In this document: positions 1 to 10,947 of the stretch, piece after piece | Layout: the number at the start of each line of letters is the position of its first letter | How positions within the stretch are numbered: the first letter of the stretch is position 1 | From: CAYTYZ01 sp964442385 | Lineage (GTDB): Bacteria; Patescibacteriota; Microgenomatia; UBA12405 | Assembly (NCBI GenBank): GCA_964442385.1 | Contig: CAYTYZ010000004.1 | Location: 11,714-75,713 of the forward strand | DNA length: 64,000 nucleotides | Direction: 5' to 3' | Position numbers and translations under genes: made by a program | The notes under the pieces: generated by a model | What the model saw: only the letters and a program-made list of their open reading frames with translations | Databases searched by the model: none | What the model was told of the DNA's origin: nothing

Positions 1-1104
1 TAATCTGGACTGTTCGATGGCGTAGGGTATATCTGTAGCCCCCCAGGCATGACGGACACATTGACTATAACGGTTTTTTAGAGCCTGATAATATCCACTA
101 CCCGATGGTGCATCGACTATGGTGGGTAAAAAAATTGGCTCTACTTTTGTTTGGCCACCGGTTGCAAAAAAAGCTTGGAGAAAAATATGCCAGTCTTCTG
201 GGATAGTGTCTACATCCCAATAACCAGCCAAATCAATTTGCTGATAAGAGGAAGAATAGCAAGAGTAATTAAAAAAGAGTCCATCTGGTTCTTGAATATT
301 GGCCACATGGAGCATGTTGCCGACTGTTCCAATAATTCTAGTAAATGCAGGGACCTCGTTAATATTATTGTGCCAAAAAATAGGTGCCTGCCAAAATCGG
401 GTATAGCGAACTGGAGAGGTAGCAAAGAAATAGGTTAGGGCCGAAAAATAATTGGGGTTAAAATGGGTATCTACATCACAGCTAGTAAGGGTCAAGTTAG
501 CTAAGCTGAGTTTACCTGAGGTAATAAATTGTTTTTTAAAACTTTTGGCTGCCCATGCTTCGTTTGAATGTTTGCCTATGGTTTCGCCATCTAGTCCAAA
601 AGGATGTTCGATTGAAATAATCGCAGCAAAACTATTGCCATATTTAGCTTTAAAGTATTTAAGGGTTTCTTGATTGTTTTGTATGCCGGCTCGTTCTTCT
701 TGGGCTAATACTACATATAGTTGTTTTTTATCGATACCCACTTGCCCAGAAAGAGATTTAAAAGTCATATCTATAACTTCCACGGGTTCTTTATAGGAAG
801 AGATGAGCACCACATGTTTGACTTGAGTCCAAGAAAGTTTGGGGCCAGTAAAACTGGTGTATAGTTCGTGCCAGTTAGTTTCCAGGTGTGATTTAATTTT
901 GAAATAACCAATAAGAGCTAGGGTAACGTTTTTTATGGATTGATAAAGCCAGTATAGTAAAAAGGCTACAACAAAATAGGCCAATAGTTGTGGTACTAAA
1001 AAGGATCCCCAAATGGGAAAAGTAATGGTTAGCCAAGCCACCAAACCTGGTATCATCTCATATAGCCTATAACGACGGCTGGATTTGTTTACTAGTGATG
1101 TCAT
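1..1104 (-). CDS. Membrane-associated family 2 glycosyltransferase (C-terminus cut by window edge)
   Basis: An open frame runs from an ATG at 1104 to base 1 without a stop, giving 368 residues of an incomplete protein. Two hydrophobic segments near residues 18-50 precede a GT-A-like catalytic region. I see HVVLISSYKEP at the start of the fold, the acidic SCDVDTHFNPNYF motif (DxD-like, sugar-nucleotide/metal site), an EDWHIF segment matching the acceptor-side (E/D)D motif, and a QCVRHAWGA stretch resembling the QxxRW motif of processive GT2 enzymes. It probably transfers sugars to a surface polysaccharide or lipid at the membrane. Acceptor and sugar cannot be told. It is divergent from the gene at 1133, with only 28 nt between the starts. 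Confidence 0.8.
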   Translation of the reverse strand, partial: MTSLVNKSSRRYRLYEMIPGLVAWLTITFPIWGSFLVPQLLAYFVVAFLLYWLYQSIKNVTLALIGYFKIKSHLETNWHELYTSFTGPKLSWTQVKHVVLISSYKEPVEVIDMTFKSLSGQVGIDKKQLYVVLAQEERAGIQNNQETLKYFKAKYGNSFAAIISIEHPFGLDGETIGKHSNEAWAAKSFKKQFITSGKLSLANLTLTSCDVDTHFNPNYFSALTYFFATSPVRYTRFWQAPIFWHNNINEVPAFTRIIGTVGNMLHVANIQEPDGLFFNYSCYSSSYQQIDLAGYWDVDTIPEDWHIFLQAFFATGGQTKVEPIFLPTIVDAPSGSGYYQALKNRYSQCVRHAWGATDIPYAIEQSRL

Positions 1105-1132
1105 GGTATTTCAATATAAATTATACTAAATT

Positions 1133-1843
1133 ATGGAAACTTGGGAGTATCTTCGCAAATTTCACAAGCCAATAACCTTAAGTGGCCTAAAGTTCCTAAG
1201 AATAAATGGATCTAAAGGTGACTTTATGAAGGCAAAAGTGATTACATGGCGGGAATATCGAAAAAAATTCGGCAAAATTTATGATGAAAAGTTTGAAATT
1301 GCAAAAAAGGCAGGTGGAATGATTGCAAAAATACCCTGGCTTGAGGCAATGATGGTTACTGGATCAGTTGCTTCTGGGTATCCTGACGTAGATGATGATA
1401 TTGACATAATGTTTATCTGCCAGAGGGATACGATTTGGATATGTCGGGCACTAGTTTATGCTTTGTTATTTGTCTGTGGATTTAAAATACGTAGAAATTC
1501 AATCGAAGTTAAAGATAGATTGTGCCTAAATCTATGGGTAGAAGAAAATTATGGAATAAGTAAAGACAAGCAAAACCTGAAAAATGCCATGGATGGAATT
1601 ATGGCAAAGACAATATTTGGTGATAAAGTTTGGAGCAGTTTTTTAATTAATAACGATTGGATACAAGAATACGTATCTTTTGGGTATAAAAAAAAAGTTA
1701 CAAAAAATAGAATTGTAATTGGTACAACTACCAATATACTGGTAGTTGCCGTTAATTTTATGTTTTATATAGCCCAGCGTATTTATATGAAAAAAAAGGG
1801 CAGAGAAACTGTAGATTTGCACAAAGCATTCTTTCATCCATAG
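1133..1843 (+). CDS. Nucleotidyltransferase-fold protein with C-terminal hydrophobic segment
   Basis: This 236-residue protein has a Pol-beta-type nucleotidyltransferase signature, MVTGSVASG followed by VDDDIDIMF: the G-S loop and the two metal-binding aspartates. A hydrophobic stretch near residues 197-212 (NILVVAVNFMFYIAQRIYM) suggests membrane association. Nothing identifies the substrate. The ATG is preceded by TATACT with exactly 5 nt between, fitting a leaderless start. A second protein with the same fold motif lies at 16029. Function beyond the fold is unknown. Confidence 0.7.
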   Translation: METWEYLRKFHKPITLSGLKFLRINGSKGDFMKAKVITWREYRKKFGKIYDEKFEIAKKAGGMIAKIPWLEAMMVTGSVASGYPDVDDDIDIMFICQRDTIWICRALVYALLFVCGFKIRRNSIEVKDRLCLNLWVEENYGISKDKQNLKNAMDGIMAKTIFGDKVWSSFLINNDWIQEYVSFGYKKKVTKNRIVIGTTTNILVVAVNFMFYIAQRIYMKKKGRETVDLHKAFFHP

Positions 1844-1866
1844 AAATTTGGTATAATAATGGTTAC

Positions 1867-2484
1867 ATGAAATACCTTTTGTCTATTGTAGCCGTAATTG
1901 TATTGTGTATTTCAATTCTTTTCATTTCCTTGGTTAGGGCTACCCTACCTACCACCATGGAAAAAATTCGTGATAATGAGTATAGATCCGTTCTACTAGC
2001 CTTGAAGCCAATATATGCAGATGAGAATATCGAGACTACCATTGGAAGTAACTATAATTTGCCTGACGCCGGAATCCTGCCTAACAACCCATTTTACGGT
2101 TTTAAGGCTCTAAGAGATTGGATTTGGTTGAGGCTAACTTTTGACCCCTCATCCAAGGCTAAACTTTTACAGCACAATGCTGATAAAAAGATGGCCGAAG
2201 CGGTGGCATTTATTGCTGATAGTAAAACTAAAGATGCCTACCAGGCAATTGCTGAGTCTTTTTCTTTTTTAGAAGATACCAGGCAAGCAATTGGCAATAT
2301 AGATAAAAAGCAAGCTGACCGAGCCAAGCAACAAGAATTGCAGTTGATTAGGTCAGGACAGGCATACGAGAAGATAATTACCGGTTTTCAAACGTCAGTA
2401 ACCAACTCGGAATATGATAGAAGGAGTGAGTGGTTAGACCGTTTAAAGAAGTGGAATGAATCTTTCGTCTCGGAAGAAGATTAA
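1867..2484 (+). CDS. Exported DUF5667 domain protein
   Basis: A 205-residue protein with an N-terminal hydrophobic signal or anchor (residues 4-24) and then the hallmark of DUF5667: a proline-rich lead-in (GILPNNPFYGFKALRDW), a LTFDPSSKAKLLQHNADKKMAEA helix, and a long helical tail. Such domains are common on exported proteins of Patescibacteria and actinobacteria; their role is unknown. TATAAT lies 9 nt upstream of the ATG. The gene overlaps the following PBP gene by 29 nt, which suggests co-expression with peptidoglycan synthesis. Confidence 0.75.
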   Translation: MKYLLSIVAVIVLCISILFISLVRATLPTTMEKIRDNEYRSVLLALKPIYADENIETTIGSNYNLPDAGILPNNPFYGFKALRDWIWLRLTFDPSSKAKLLQHNADKKMAEAVAFIADSKTKDAYQAIAESFSFLEDTRQAIGNIDKKQADRAKQQELQLIRSGQAYEKIITGFQTSVTNSEYDRRSEWLDRLKKWNESFVSEED

Positions 2485-4585
2485 CAGAGTCGTAAAGACT
2501 TTTGTGTTGATTTTTTTGTTTTTAGTTATAGCCAGCTTTGGAGTTGGATATGTTTGGGTTAAAGCAACAATTGGTGATACAAAAAATTTTATAGTGGATG
2601 ATGGCAGTGAATCAAGTCTAATTTACGATAGAAATGGTGAGTTACTTTATGAAATGTTTAGTGACAAAAATAGAGTTAAGACTACTTTAAGCCAGATACC
2701 TGATGGTTTAAAAAAGGCTACCTTGGCTATCGAGGATGCAAATTTTTATAATCATTTTGGATTTGATATTAAAGGTATAGCCAGGGGACTACTAAGAACA
2801 CTTTTTGAAAATCGTAAGCAAGGAGGTTCTACTATTACCCAGCAACTTATAAAAAATACAAAGTTAACAACGGAAAGAACCTGGGAAAGGAAAGCTAAAG
2901 AGGCTGTGTTGACTATTGCTGCTGAAATGATTTATTCCAAAGACGAAATATTGGAAATGTATTTTAATAGGATTCCATATGGAGGGACAGTTTGGGGAGC
3001 GGCAGCCGCGTCGCAAACTATTTTTGGAAAAAATTTGGGTGAACTAAATTTAGCAGAATCAGCTCTTTTGGCTGGTCTACCTGCCTCACCTACAAAGTAC
3101 TCCCCTTTTGTGTTTCCTGAAAAGGCAAAAACCAGACAGGAACAAGTTTTACTACGAATGAAGGAGCTGTCGATGATTGATGAAAAGACTTATGAAGAGG
3201 CTAAAAATTATAAACTAGTATATGCAAGCAAGGCCAGAGACATTAAAGCTCCCCATTTTGTTTTTTATGTAAAAAATGAGCTCTTGAAAGAGTTTGGACA
3301 AGAGGTTGTAGCCAAAGGAGGGTTAAAAATTACTACTACCCTGGATTTGGCAATGCAGGATTACGCACAGAGTGTGGTGGTGGAAGAAATTGATAAATTG
3401 GCCAAAATAAAAGCAAATGTAACCAATGGGGCGGTAGTTGTTACCCGTGCTGATACTGGAGAAATATTAACTATGGTGGGCTCGAAGGACTATTTTGATG
3501 AAAATATTGATGGTCAGGTAAACATCGCCACTTCGCCTCAACAACCAGGGTCATCAATTAAACCACTTAATTATGCGGTAGGGATTGAACTTGGCAAAAT
3601 AACAGCAGCTACAGTTTTTGATGATTCACCTTTGTGTTTCCCAGCCTTGCCAGGCCAAAAACAGTACTGTCCAACCAATTATGGAGGGGCTTATCATGGA
3701 GTGCAATCGGTGAGAAATTCTCTGGGTAACTCTCTTAACATAGCTGCGGTAAAAACTTTAAAGTTAAATAGTATTGAGACTTTTGTAGCCTCGGCTTCGG
3801 CCATGGGCCTATCTACCTTGGTAGACCCAAGTAACTATGGCTTATCACTTACCCTGGGGGCAGGCGATGTATATATGACAGACATGAATGTGGCTTTTGG
3901 GGTTCTAGCAAATGGCGGGGTGAGAAAAGATTTGACGCCTTTTTTAAAAATAATGAGTAAGGATGGAAAAGTTATAAGTGATGAAGTGGTAGCTTTTGGA
4001 GATAGAGTTTTGTCTAGAGAAGCGGCATTTATTGTTAGTAACATTTTAAGTGATGATGGGGCTAGATCTATGGTGTTTGGGGCTGGATCAATGTTAAACA
4101 TAAAGGGACATCCAGAGGTTTCGGTGAAAACTGGTACTACTAATGATTTGAGAGATAATTGGACCATTGGTTACACCCCTGAGTATGTGGTGACTGTTTG
4201 GGTGGGTAATAGCGATAATAGTAAAATGAGTCGGGTGGCTTCTGGAACTACAGGGGCCTCTCCAATCTGGAACAAGGTAATGACAAAATTGCTAGAAGGG
4301 AAAATTGCTAAAAGACCAGTCCAGCCTGCTGGGGTAATACAAAGAAGGGTGTGTAATTTAACTGGTGGGTTAGTTCCAAGTGAAGGATGTGAGTCAAAAA
4401 ATGAGTATTTTAAGCAAGACCACGTGCCTCCGATAATTGTACCCACACATCAAAATGTCATGATAGACAAGACTAGTGGCAAGCAAGTGCGAAATAACGA
4501 GTCAAATCCAAATGCTGAATGGCAGGACAAACAGGTAATAATTGACCCTGTTACAGGGCCAGTTTGCATTGACTGCGCTCACTAG
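2456..4585 (+). CDS. Class A penicillin-binding protein (PBP1A-like), first of a tandem pair
   Basis: A bifunctional peptidoglycan synthase of 709 residues. One transmembrane anchor (about residues 15-37) precedes a GT51 glycosyltransferase domain with the catalytic E93-D94 (AIEDANFYNHFG) and the GGSTITQQLIKN motif. The transpeptidase domain follows with SxxK (S366-S-I-K369 in PGSSIKP), SxN (GNSLNIA) and KTGT from K558. A short C-terminal tail carries a cysteine pair. It polymerises glycan strands and cross-links stem peptides outside the membrane. The start overlaps the DUF5667 gene. A paralogue follows at 4632. Confidence 0.93.
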   Translation: MNLSSRKKINRVVKTFVLIFLFLVIASFGVGYVWVKATIGDTKNFIVDDGSESSLIYDRNGELLYEMFSDKNRVKTTLSQIPDGLKKATLAIEDANFYNHFGFDIKGIARGLLRTLFENRKQGGSTITQQLIKNTKLTTERTWERKAKEAVLTIAAEMIYSKDEILEMYFNRIPYGGTVWGAAAASQTIFGKNLGELNLAESALLAGLPASPTKYSPFVFPEKAKTRQEQVLLRMKELSMIDEKTYEEAKNYKLVYASKARDIKAPHFVFYVKNELLKEFGQEVVAKGGLKITTTLDLAMQDYAQSVVVEEIDKLAKIKANVTNGAVVVTRADTGEILTMVGSKDYFDENIDGQVNIATSPQQPGSSIKPLNYAVGIELGKITAATVFDDSPLCFPALPGQKQYCPTNYGGAYHGVQSVRNSLGNSLNIAAVKTLKLNSIETFVASASAMGLSTLVDPSNYGLSLTLGAGDVYMTDMNVAFGVLANGGVRKDLTPFLKIMSKDGKVISDEVVAFGDRVLSREAAFIVSNILSDDGARSMVFGAGSMLNIKGHPEVSVKTGTTNDLRDNWTIGYTPEYVVTVWVGNSDNSKMSRVASGTTGASPIWNKVMTKLLEGKIAKRPVQPAGVIQRRVCNLTGGLVPSEGCESKNEYFKQDHVPPIIVPTHQNVMIDKTSGKQVRNNESNPNAEWQDKQVIIDPVTGPVCIDCAH

Positions 4586-4586
4586 C

Positions 4587-4604
4587 TTTTCCACTAGTGG
4601 AAAA
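4587..4604. repeat. Perfect 18-bp palindrome between the two PBP genes
   Basis: A perfect palindrome with half-site TTTTCCACT begins one base after the stop of the first PBP gene and 27 bp before the ATG of the second. It has no loop and no following T-tract, so a protein-binding site is at least as likely as a terminator. It lies in the expected -35 area of the TATATT box at 4621-4626. Confidence 0.55.
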
Positions 4605-4631
4605 TTATCTAAAAATAGGCTATATTCTGCC

Positions 4632-6683
4632 ATGTTTTTAAAGTTTGTTAGAATTTTGGTCTTAATCGGTAGGCCGATTTATTTAGTGCTATTTGGACCA
4701 TTTAAAATTCTTAAAAAAGTCTGGGGTGTTAAAAAACCCTGGATCTGGATTTTTATTAGCCTTCTTTTTGGTTTAATTGCGCTTGGGTTGTGGTGGACTT
4801 ATGAAAATATTCTTGATGACTTACCCGATATTGCAAAAATATACGAGCCACCATTTTTAACATCAAAAATAAGAGATAGAAACGGTAAGCTACTATATGT
4901 ATTTTACCAACGGGAAAATAGAACTTGGGTACCACTAACCTCAATACCCTTAGAGTTAATTGAAGCCACTATTGCAATTGAAGATAAGGAGTTTTTTTCC
5001 CACAAAGGGTTTTCACTCAAGAGTATAGTAAGGGCTTTGTGGCTAAATCTGGGCCGTGAGGATGGGGACAACTTGCAGGGTGGATCAACTATTACACAGC
5101 AGCTTGTTAAAAACGTTTTTCTGAGTGGAGAAAAAAGCTGGAGAAGGAAAGTTAGAGAAGTGGTATTGTCGGTGTTAATCGAACAAAAACTATCAAAAGA
5201 ACAAATTTTAGAAAGATATTTTAATCAAGTCCCATATGGTGGAGAGGTTTATGGCGCCCAAGAGGCTAGTAGGCGATACTTTGGTAAAGATGTTCAGGAC
5301 ATAAACCTTGCTGAGGCCACTTTTTTAGCAGGGTTGCCGGCTGCACCCAGCTCATACTCGCCATATGGCGAAAGCCTTGAAATTGCCAGAAAGAGACAGT
5401 CAAGGGTACTAGAAGAAATGCTGAAAATGGGACTTATAACCCAGGAGAAGGCACTAGAGGTAAACAAAACGCCTATTGTAATTTTAAATGATAGGACAAA
5501 AATAGAGGCACCTCATTTTGTATTTTATGTACGTGATATTTTAAGAGAATCTTTTGGCTATTCCAGGTTGGACTCTGCAGGAATAAATATTACCACAAGT
5601 TTGGACCTTGATACTCAAAAAATGAGCGATGGGATTGTAGGAGAAGAGGTGGCGAAAGTTAAAAGGCTAAGGATTGGGAACGGAGCAGCATTGGTTCTTG
5701 ATGTTAGCAATGGAGACGTATTGGCTATGAGCGGATCGAAGGATTACTTTGCCAAAGATATAGATGGAAAATACAACATTACTACGGCCTTGAGGCAACC
5801 AGGGTCATCGATAAAGCCTATTAATTATGTAAATGCACTAATGCGTGGGGCTACACTGGCCACCACTATTGATGATTCCCCTGTGGTTTATAGAGTGTCC
5901 GGACAAAAACCTTATGCACCACAAAACTACAATAAAAAATACATGGGCAGAGTAACATTAAAAACTGCTCTGGCATCGTCTTTGAATATTCCTTCAGTTA
6001 AATTACTCGACAAGTACGGTATTAATAGTATGGTAGATACAGCTCAAAAAATGGGCATAAATTCTTGGCAAGACAGAAGCAGGTTTGGACTATCACTTGC
6101 CCTTGGGGCTGGGGAAGTTAAGATGATAGAACTGGCGTCAGCTTATTCTATCTTTGCTAATATGGGTAAAAAAATAGAGATAAATCCTATACTGAGAATA
6201 GATGACTACTTGGGCAATAAAATATATACAAAAATAGTAGAACCAGTAGCCAATTTGCCCCCAGAGTACGCGTTTTTGATAAACAGTGCTCTGTCTGATG
6301 ATGTAGCCAGATCTCCAATTTTTGGTAGAGGTTCAAAACTTGTAATTCCAGGCAAAACTGTGGCTGTAAAAACAGGAACAACAAATAGTTTGCGTGATAA
6401 CTGGGTGGTCGGATGGACACCAAAGTATCTTGTGGCAACATGGGTTGGCAACAATGACAATACCCCAATGAGCTGGGTAGCATCGGGAATAAGCGGAGCT
6501 ACTCCAATTTGGAATAGGATTATACATAGTCTAATTGACCCTAGAAAAGATGAGGGTTGGAGTCCTCCCGAAGGTGTTAAGAAAATAAAAATTTGTGGAA
6601 GAGATGAGTGGTTTGTGAATGGTAGCGAAAAAGGTATTGAATGTCCTCCACCCATAACCCCGACACCCACACCTAATCCATAG
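4632..6683 (+). CDS. Class A penicillin-binding protein (PBP1A-like), second of a tandem pair
   Basis: A 683-residue bifunctional PBP, paralogous to the preceding one. It has an N-terminal membrane region (FGPFKILKKVW then a transmembrane helix WIWIFISLLFGLIALGLW), a GT51 domain (AIEDKEFFSHKGFS, GGSTITQQLVKN), and a transpeptidase with PGSSIKP, SSLN and KTGTT. It ends in a Thr-Pro-rich tail. An upstream in-frame ATG at 4542 lies inside the first PBP gene. I prefer 4632 because TATATT sits exactly 5 nt before it, as at many genes here, and the protein then starts with MFLKFVRIL. Confidence 0.92.
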   Translation: MFLKFVRILVLIGRPIYLVLFGPFKILKKVWGVKKPWIWIFISLLFGLIALGLWWTYENILDDLPDIAKIYEPPFLTSKIRDRNGKLLYVFYQRENRTWVPLTSIPLELIEATIAIEDKEFFSHKGFSLKSIVRALWLNLGREDGDNLQGGSTITQQLVKNVFLSGEKSWRRKVREVVLSVLIEQKLSKEQILERYFNQVPYGGEVYGAQEASRRYFGKDVQDINLAEATFLAGLPAAPSSYSPYGESLEIARKRQSRVLEEMLKMGLITQEKALEVNKTPIVILNDRTKIEAPHFVFYVRDILRESFGYSRLDSAGINITTSLDLDTQKMSDGIVGEEVAKVKRLRIGNGAALVLDVSNGDVLAMSGSKDYFAKDIDGKYNITTALRQPGSSIKPINYVNALMRGATLATTIDDSPVVYRVSGQKPYAPQNYNKKYMGRVTLKTALASSLNIPSVKLLDKYGINSMVDTAQKMGINSWQDRSRFGLSLALGAGEVKMIELASAYSIFANMGKKIEINPILRIDDYLGNKIYTKIVEPVANLPPEYAFLINSALSDDVARSPIFGRGSKLVIPGKTVAVKTGTTNSLRDNWVVGWTPKYLVATWVGNNDNTPMSWVASGISGATPIWNRIIHSLIDPRKDEGWSPPEGVKKIKICGRDEWFVNGSEKGIECPPPITPTPTPNP

Positions 6684-6697
6684 TAAAATGGAAACTG

Positions 6698-7705
6698 ATG
6701 TTAAGTGAAAAAAATGAGCTAGTAAAAAGTATATGGGGGAAAATTAGTAGGGCTAGAAAAATATTGTTACATTTACATGTAAATACTGATGGGGACAGTG
6801 TAGGGTCAACTTTGGCAATGAAAAAGGCATTGGTCAATATGGGGGTGGAAGTGGATTTGATTACTGGAGATAATAAAGAGGTACCCGAGTATTTGGGGTT
6901 TTTACCTGGCTCATCGAAAATATTAATTAAGAAATTTAGTGAAATAGCTTTTGCTGATTATGACTGGTTTGTGGCCTTGGATAGTTCTAACCCCAGTCAG
7001 GTGTCAAGGGAAGAGGGGTTTGAAATTCCAGATAGTAAAACTATAATTATTGATCACCACAAGGGAAATAATTCTTGGGGTGATATTAACCTAGTGGATT
7101 CTGATTACGTGGCTGTTTGTGAACTTTTGGTAGATTTTTTTGAAATAAATAGTGTGGCAGTTGATAAAGAAATGGCTGAGTGTATGTATGTAGGAATTTC
7201 AACTGATTCGGGTAATTTTGTCCATGCTCCTACAAACTACAAAACCTTGGCCAAGGGTGCCAGGCTGGCAGAAATTAGCCCTAAGGCTATTGATGGAGCT
7301 AGACGAATATTAACTAACATACCCAAAAAAGATTTTTTAGCCACTAATATTGCAATGCAAAGACTATCTTTTGTTATGGGTGAAAAAGTTGCCATATCTT
7401 GTATTACAGCACAGCTTTTAAAAGAAAATGGTTGTTTTGCTCTAGATTGGGGTCCGCAGTCGGTAGCATCAGTACTGGCCAAGGTCGAGGGTGTTGAAGC
7501 TGGTATATGTTTGTATGAAGACGATGGAGTAACTAGAATTAGCTTTAGATCAAAAAATACCCAAAATTTTAACGTTAGACTTCTGGCCGAGAAATTTTCA
7601 ATTGGGGGTGGGCATGACGCAGCTTCAGGAGCCACATACAATGGCAAAATAGAAGAAGCTAGGGAGTTTTTGTTAGAAAAAATAAAGGAAGTTTTTGGTA
7701 ACTAG
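6698..7705 (+). CDS. DHH/DHHA1 family phosphoesterase (NrnA-like)
   Basis: A 335-residue protein with the DHH-superfamily motifs in order: HVNTDGDSVGS near residue 27 (metal-binding motif I), the DHHK signature, GISTDSGNF, and the C-terminal DHHA1 substrate-binding motif GGGHDAASG. Members degrade short oligoribonucleotides (nanoRNA), phosphoadenosine phosphate or cyclic dinucleotide products in the cytoplasm. Exact substrate preference cannot be read from sequence. It follows the PBP pair by 14 nt and overlaps the convergent gene at 7702 by 4 nt. Confidence 0.85.
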   Translation: MLSEKNELVKSIWGKISRARKILLHLHVNTDGDSVGSTLAMKKALVNMGVEVDLITGDNKEVPEYLGFLPGSSKILIKKFSEIAFADYDWFVALDSSNPSQVSREEGFEIPDSKTIIIDHHKGNNSWGDINLVDSDYVAVCELLVDFFEINSVAVDKEMAECMYVGISTDSGNFVHAPTNYKTLAKGARLAEISPKAIDGARRILTNIPKKDFLATNIAMQRLSFVMGEKVAISCITAQLLKENGCFALDWGPQSVASVLAKVEGVEAGICLYEDDGVTRISFRSKNTQNFNVRLLAEKFSIGGGHDAASGATYNGKIEEAREFLLEKIKEVFGN

Positions 7706-8451
7706 TTGTTGCCTGCAAAAGACCAGTAGATAAGCGAGACTAACTCTGGTATGGTTCGACTTGCTTTATTAAGATCAATTTGGTCAATGGCTTTAATTCT
7801 TATAAGCATGTCTTTGGTTGGAACGGTTAGTAGGGCATCGAGTTTAACAATTTGATTAGCCTCGGTATATAACTGTCGAATAGTCACTCCCTGAGGTAGG
7901 TTGCCAGAGCTTAGTAACAAGGTGCTAGTTGTTGGGGCGGTATTCTTAAGTTCGTACAATAGCACTGAATTTTCTTTGTTGTCCAAAATAGTCGCGTTAT
8001 AACTCCAGGACTTGGAAACCCCGGTGGAAACTGGGTAAACCTCGACACTAACTGCCCAATTTCTGGCGTTATCTTTTAATAAATTATTTATATTTTTGTC
8101 AATATCTCCAGGACTAAGATTTGCGACAGAAAGACTGCCTGTAATTTTTTTAAAATAATAAGAAATAGTGGAAGGAGAAAGATTTAAATCTGACTTGAGA
8201 GGGGTTACTTGGCCTGACTTAATCAAACTATCTGCCTTTCGATAGAAAAGAAAGAAGAAACTGAAAATTAAAGTTGACCAAAAAATAAAATAGACTGGGT
8301 AGGGATTTGCTTTAACACGTGGTTTTTTAAGAGTAGAGGGGTCAAATTCAGTGTCATCCTCAGTTTGAGATCTAAGGCTTTTGCCATGATTTACCTCAAT
8401 ATCTAACTCGGAAGGTAGCTTGGATCGGTCTTTTTTAGAAAGTAGTCCCAT
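7702..8451 (-). CDS. Single-pass membrane protein of unknown function
   Basis: A 249-residue protein with a charged cytoplasmic N-terminus of about 60 residues, one transmembrane helix (YPVYFIFWSTLIFSFFFLFY), and a soluble domain of about 170 residues outside. I recognise no family. The -10-like TAAACT lies exactly 5 nt before the ATG, within the short spacer after the aldolase gene, so it may have its own leaderless transcript. Its 3' end overlaps the DHH phosphoesterase gene. Confidence 0.7.
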   Translation of the reverse strand: MGLLSKKDRSKLPSELDIEVNHGKSLRSQTEDDTEFDPSTLKKPRVKANPYPVYFIFWSTLIFSFFFLFYRKADSLIKSGQVTPLKSDLNLSPSTISYYFKKITGSLSVANLSPGDIDKNINNLLKDNARNWAVSVEVYPVSTGVSKSWSYNATILDNKENSVLLYELKNTAPTTSTLLLSSGNLPQGVTIRQLYTEANQIVKLDALLTVPTKDMLIRIKAIDQIDLNKASRTIPELVSLIYWSFAGNN

Positions 8452-8459
8452 AGACTAGT

Positions 8460-9311
8460 TTACCCGTTTTGAAAGGTTTGTAGTTTGTTAGTAGCTACTG
8501 ACTTGATTTTTTCAACAACTGGGCTGTAGTATTCATACATCTTTTCAGTACTGACTCTAGACAAGGTATCTTTGAGAGTTTCCCTGTACGCAAGGCGTAA
8601 ATCGGTATTTATATTTATTTTTACTACACCCATACCGATGGAAAATTTAAGCTCCGAAACGTCTATGCCGGAACCTCCATGCATGGTAAAAAGTTGAGAA
8701 GAAGGCATTGCGGCAACAATTTGCATAAAAAGTTCTGTCTTGATATGTTCAGCAAGACCTTGGGGAGGAATACCATGGAGATTGCCAACAGAAACAGCTA
8801 AAAGGTCAGCACGGCTGAAATTCATAAATTTTACAGCCTCCTCGGGTTTGGTAAAACTGGCTTCATCTACTCCATCTTTAATCAAGTTTATTTTGTTAAA
8901 TTCTACTTCCAAAATTGGTTGAGAATCTTTTTGTGGGAAATTATCTTCAATAAACTTTTTAAGATCCAGAGCCAGTTTAAGGTTTTCATCAAAGGGTAGG
9001 TAGGAGCCATCGAAGTGAACCATATCAAAACCAAGTAAAAGCAGTTTTTTTAGGCGAGAGATATCTTTGGCATGATCCATGTTGCAATAAATTGGGAGTC
9101 CATCACAACGAGCCTTTTGTACTAATATCCAAAGTCTTTCAGCTTGGATAAAACTGTCTTCTCCTGGAGAAAGCTGGACTATGGCTGGTAGAGTAGTTTC
9201 CCTAACTGCGTCTTCCACAGCCTGGTAAACAGTAAAGGTGTCGATGTTAAAAGCTGGAATAGCTTTTTTATCTTGTTTATATTGGGAGAGAAGATGGCGC
9301 AGGATTATCAT
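8460..9311 (-). CDS. fba: Class II fructose-bisphosphate aldolase family protein
   Basis: A 283-residue TIM-barrel aldolase. Visible motifs are AIPAFNID, the metal-site CNMDHAKD (canonical LDHG region), VHFDGSYLPF, the VGNLHG metal-histidine motif, HGGSG with the third metal histidine, and KININTDLR for phosphate binding. It should cleave fructose 1,6-bisphosphate to triose phosphates in glycolysis, though related tagatose-type aldolases share these motifs. NMDHAKD instead of the more usual LDHG context is mildly divergent. Its start faces the methyltransferase gene. Confidence 0.88.
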   Translation of the reverse strand: MIILRHLLSQYKQDKKAIPAFNIDTFTVYQAVEDAVRETTLPAIVQLSPGEDSFIQAERLWILVQKARCDGLPIYCNMDHAKDISRLKKLLLLGFDMVHFDGSYLPFDENLKLALDLKKFIEDNFPQKDSQPILEVEFNKINLIKDGVDEASFTKPEEAVKFMNFSRADLLAVSVGNLHGIPPQGLAEHIKTELFMQIVAAMPSSQLFTMHGGSGIDVSELKFSIGMGVVKININTDLRLAYRETLKDTLSRVSTEKMYEYYSPVVEKIKSVATNKLQTFQNG

Positions 9312-9324
9312 ATACTAATAGTAA

Positions 9325-10943
<1,619 letters not shown>

Positions 10944-10947
<4 letters not shown>

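Noticed and set aside
4542..4631. Upstream start of the second PBP
   Set aside because: It lies inside the first PBP gene, adds a non-homologous 30 residues, and the TATATT box fits the start at 4632.
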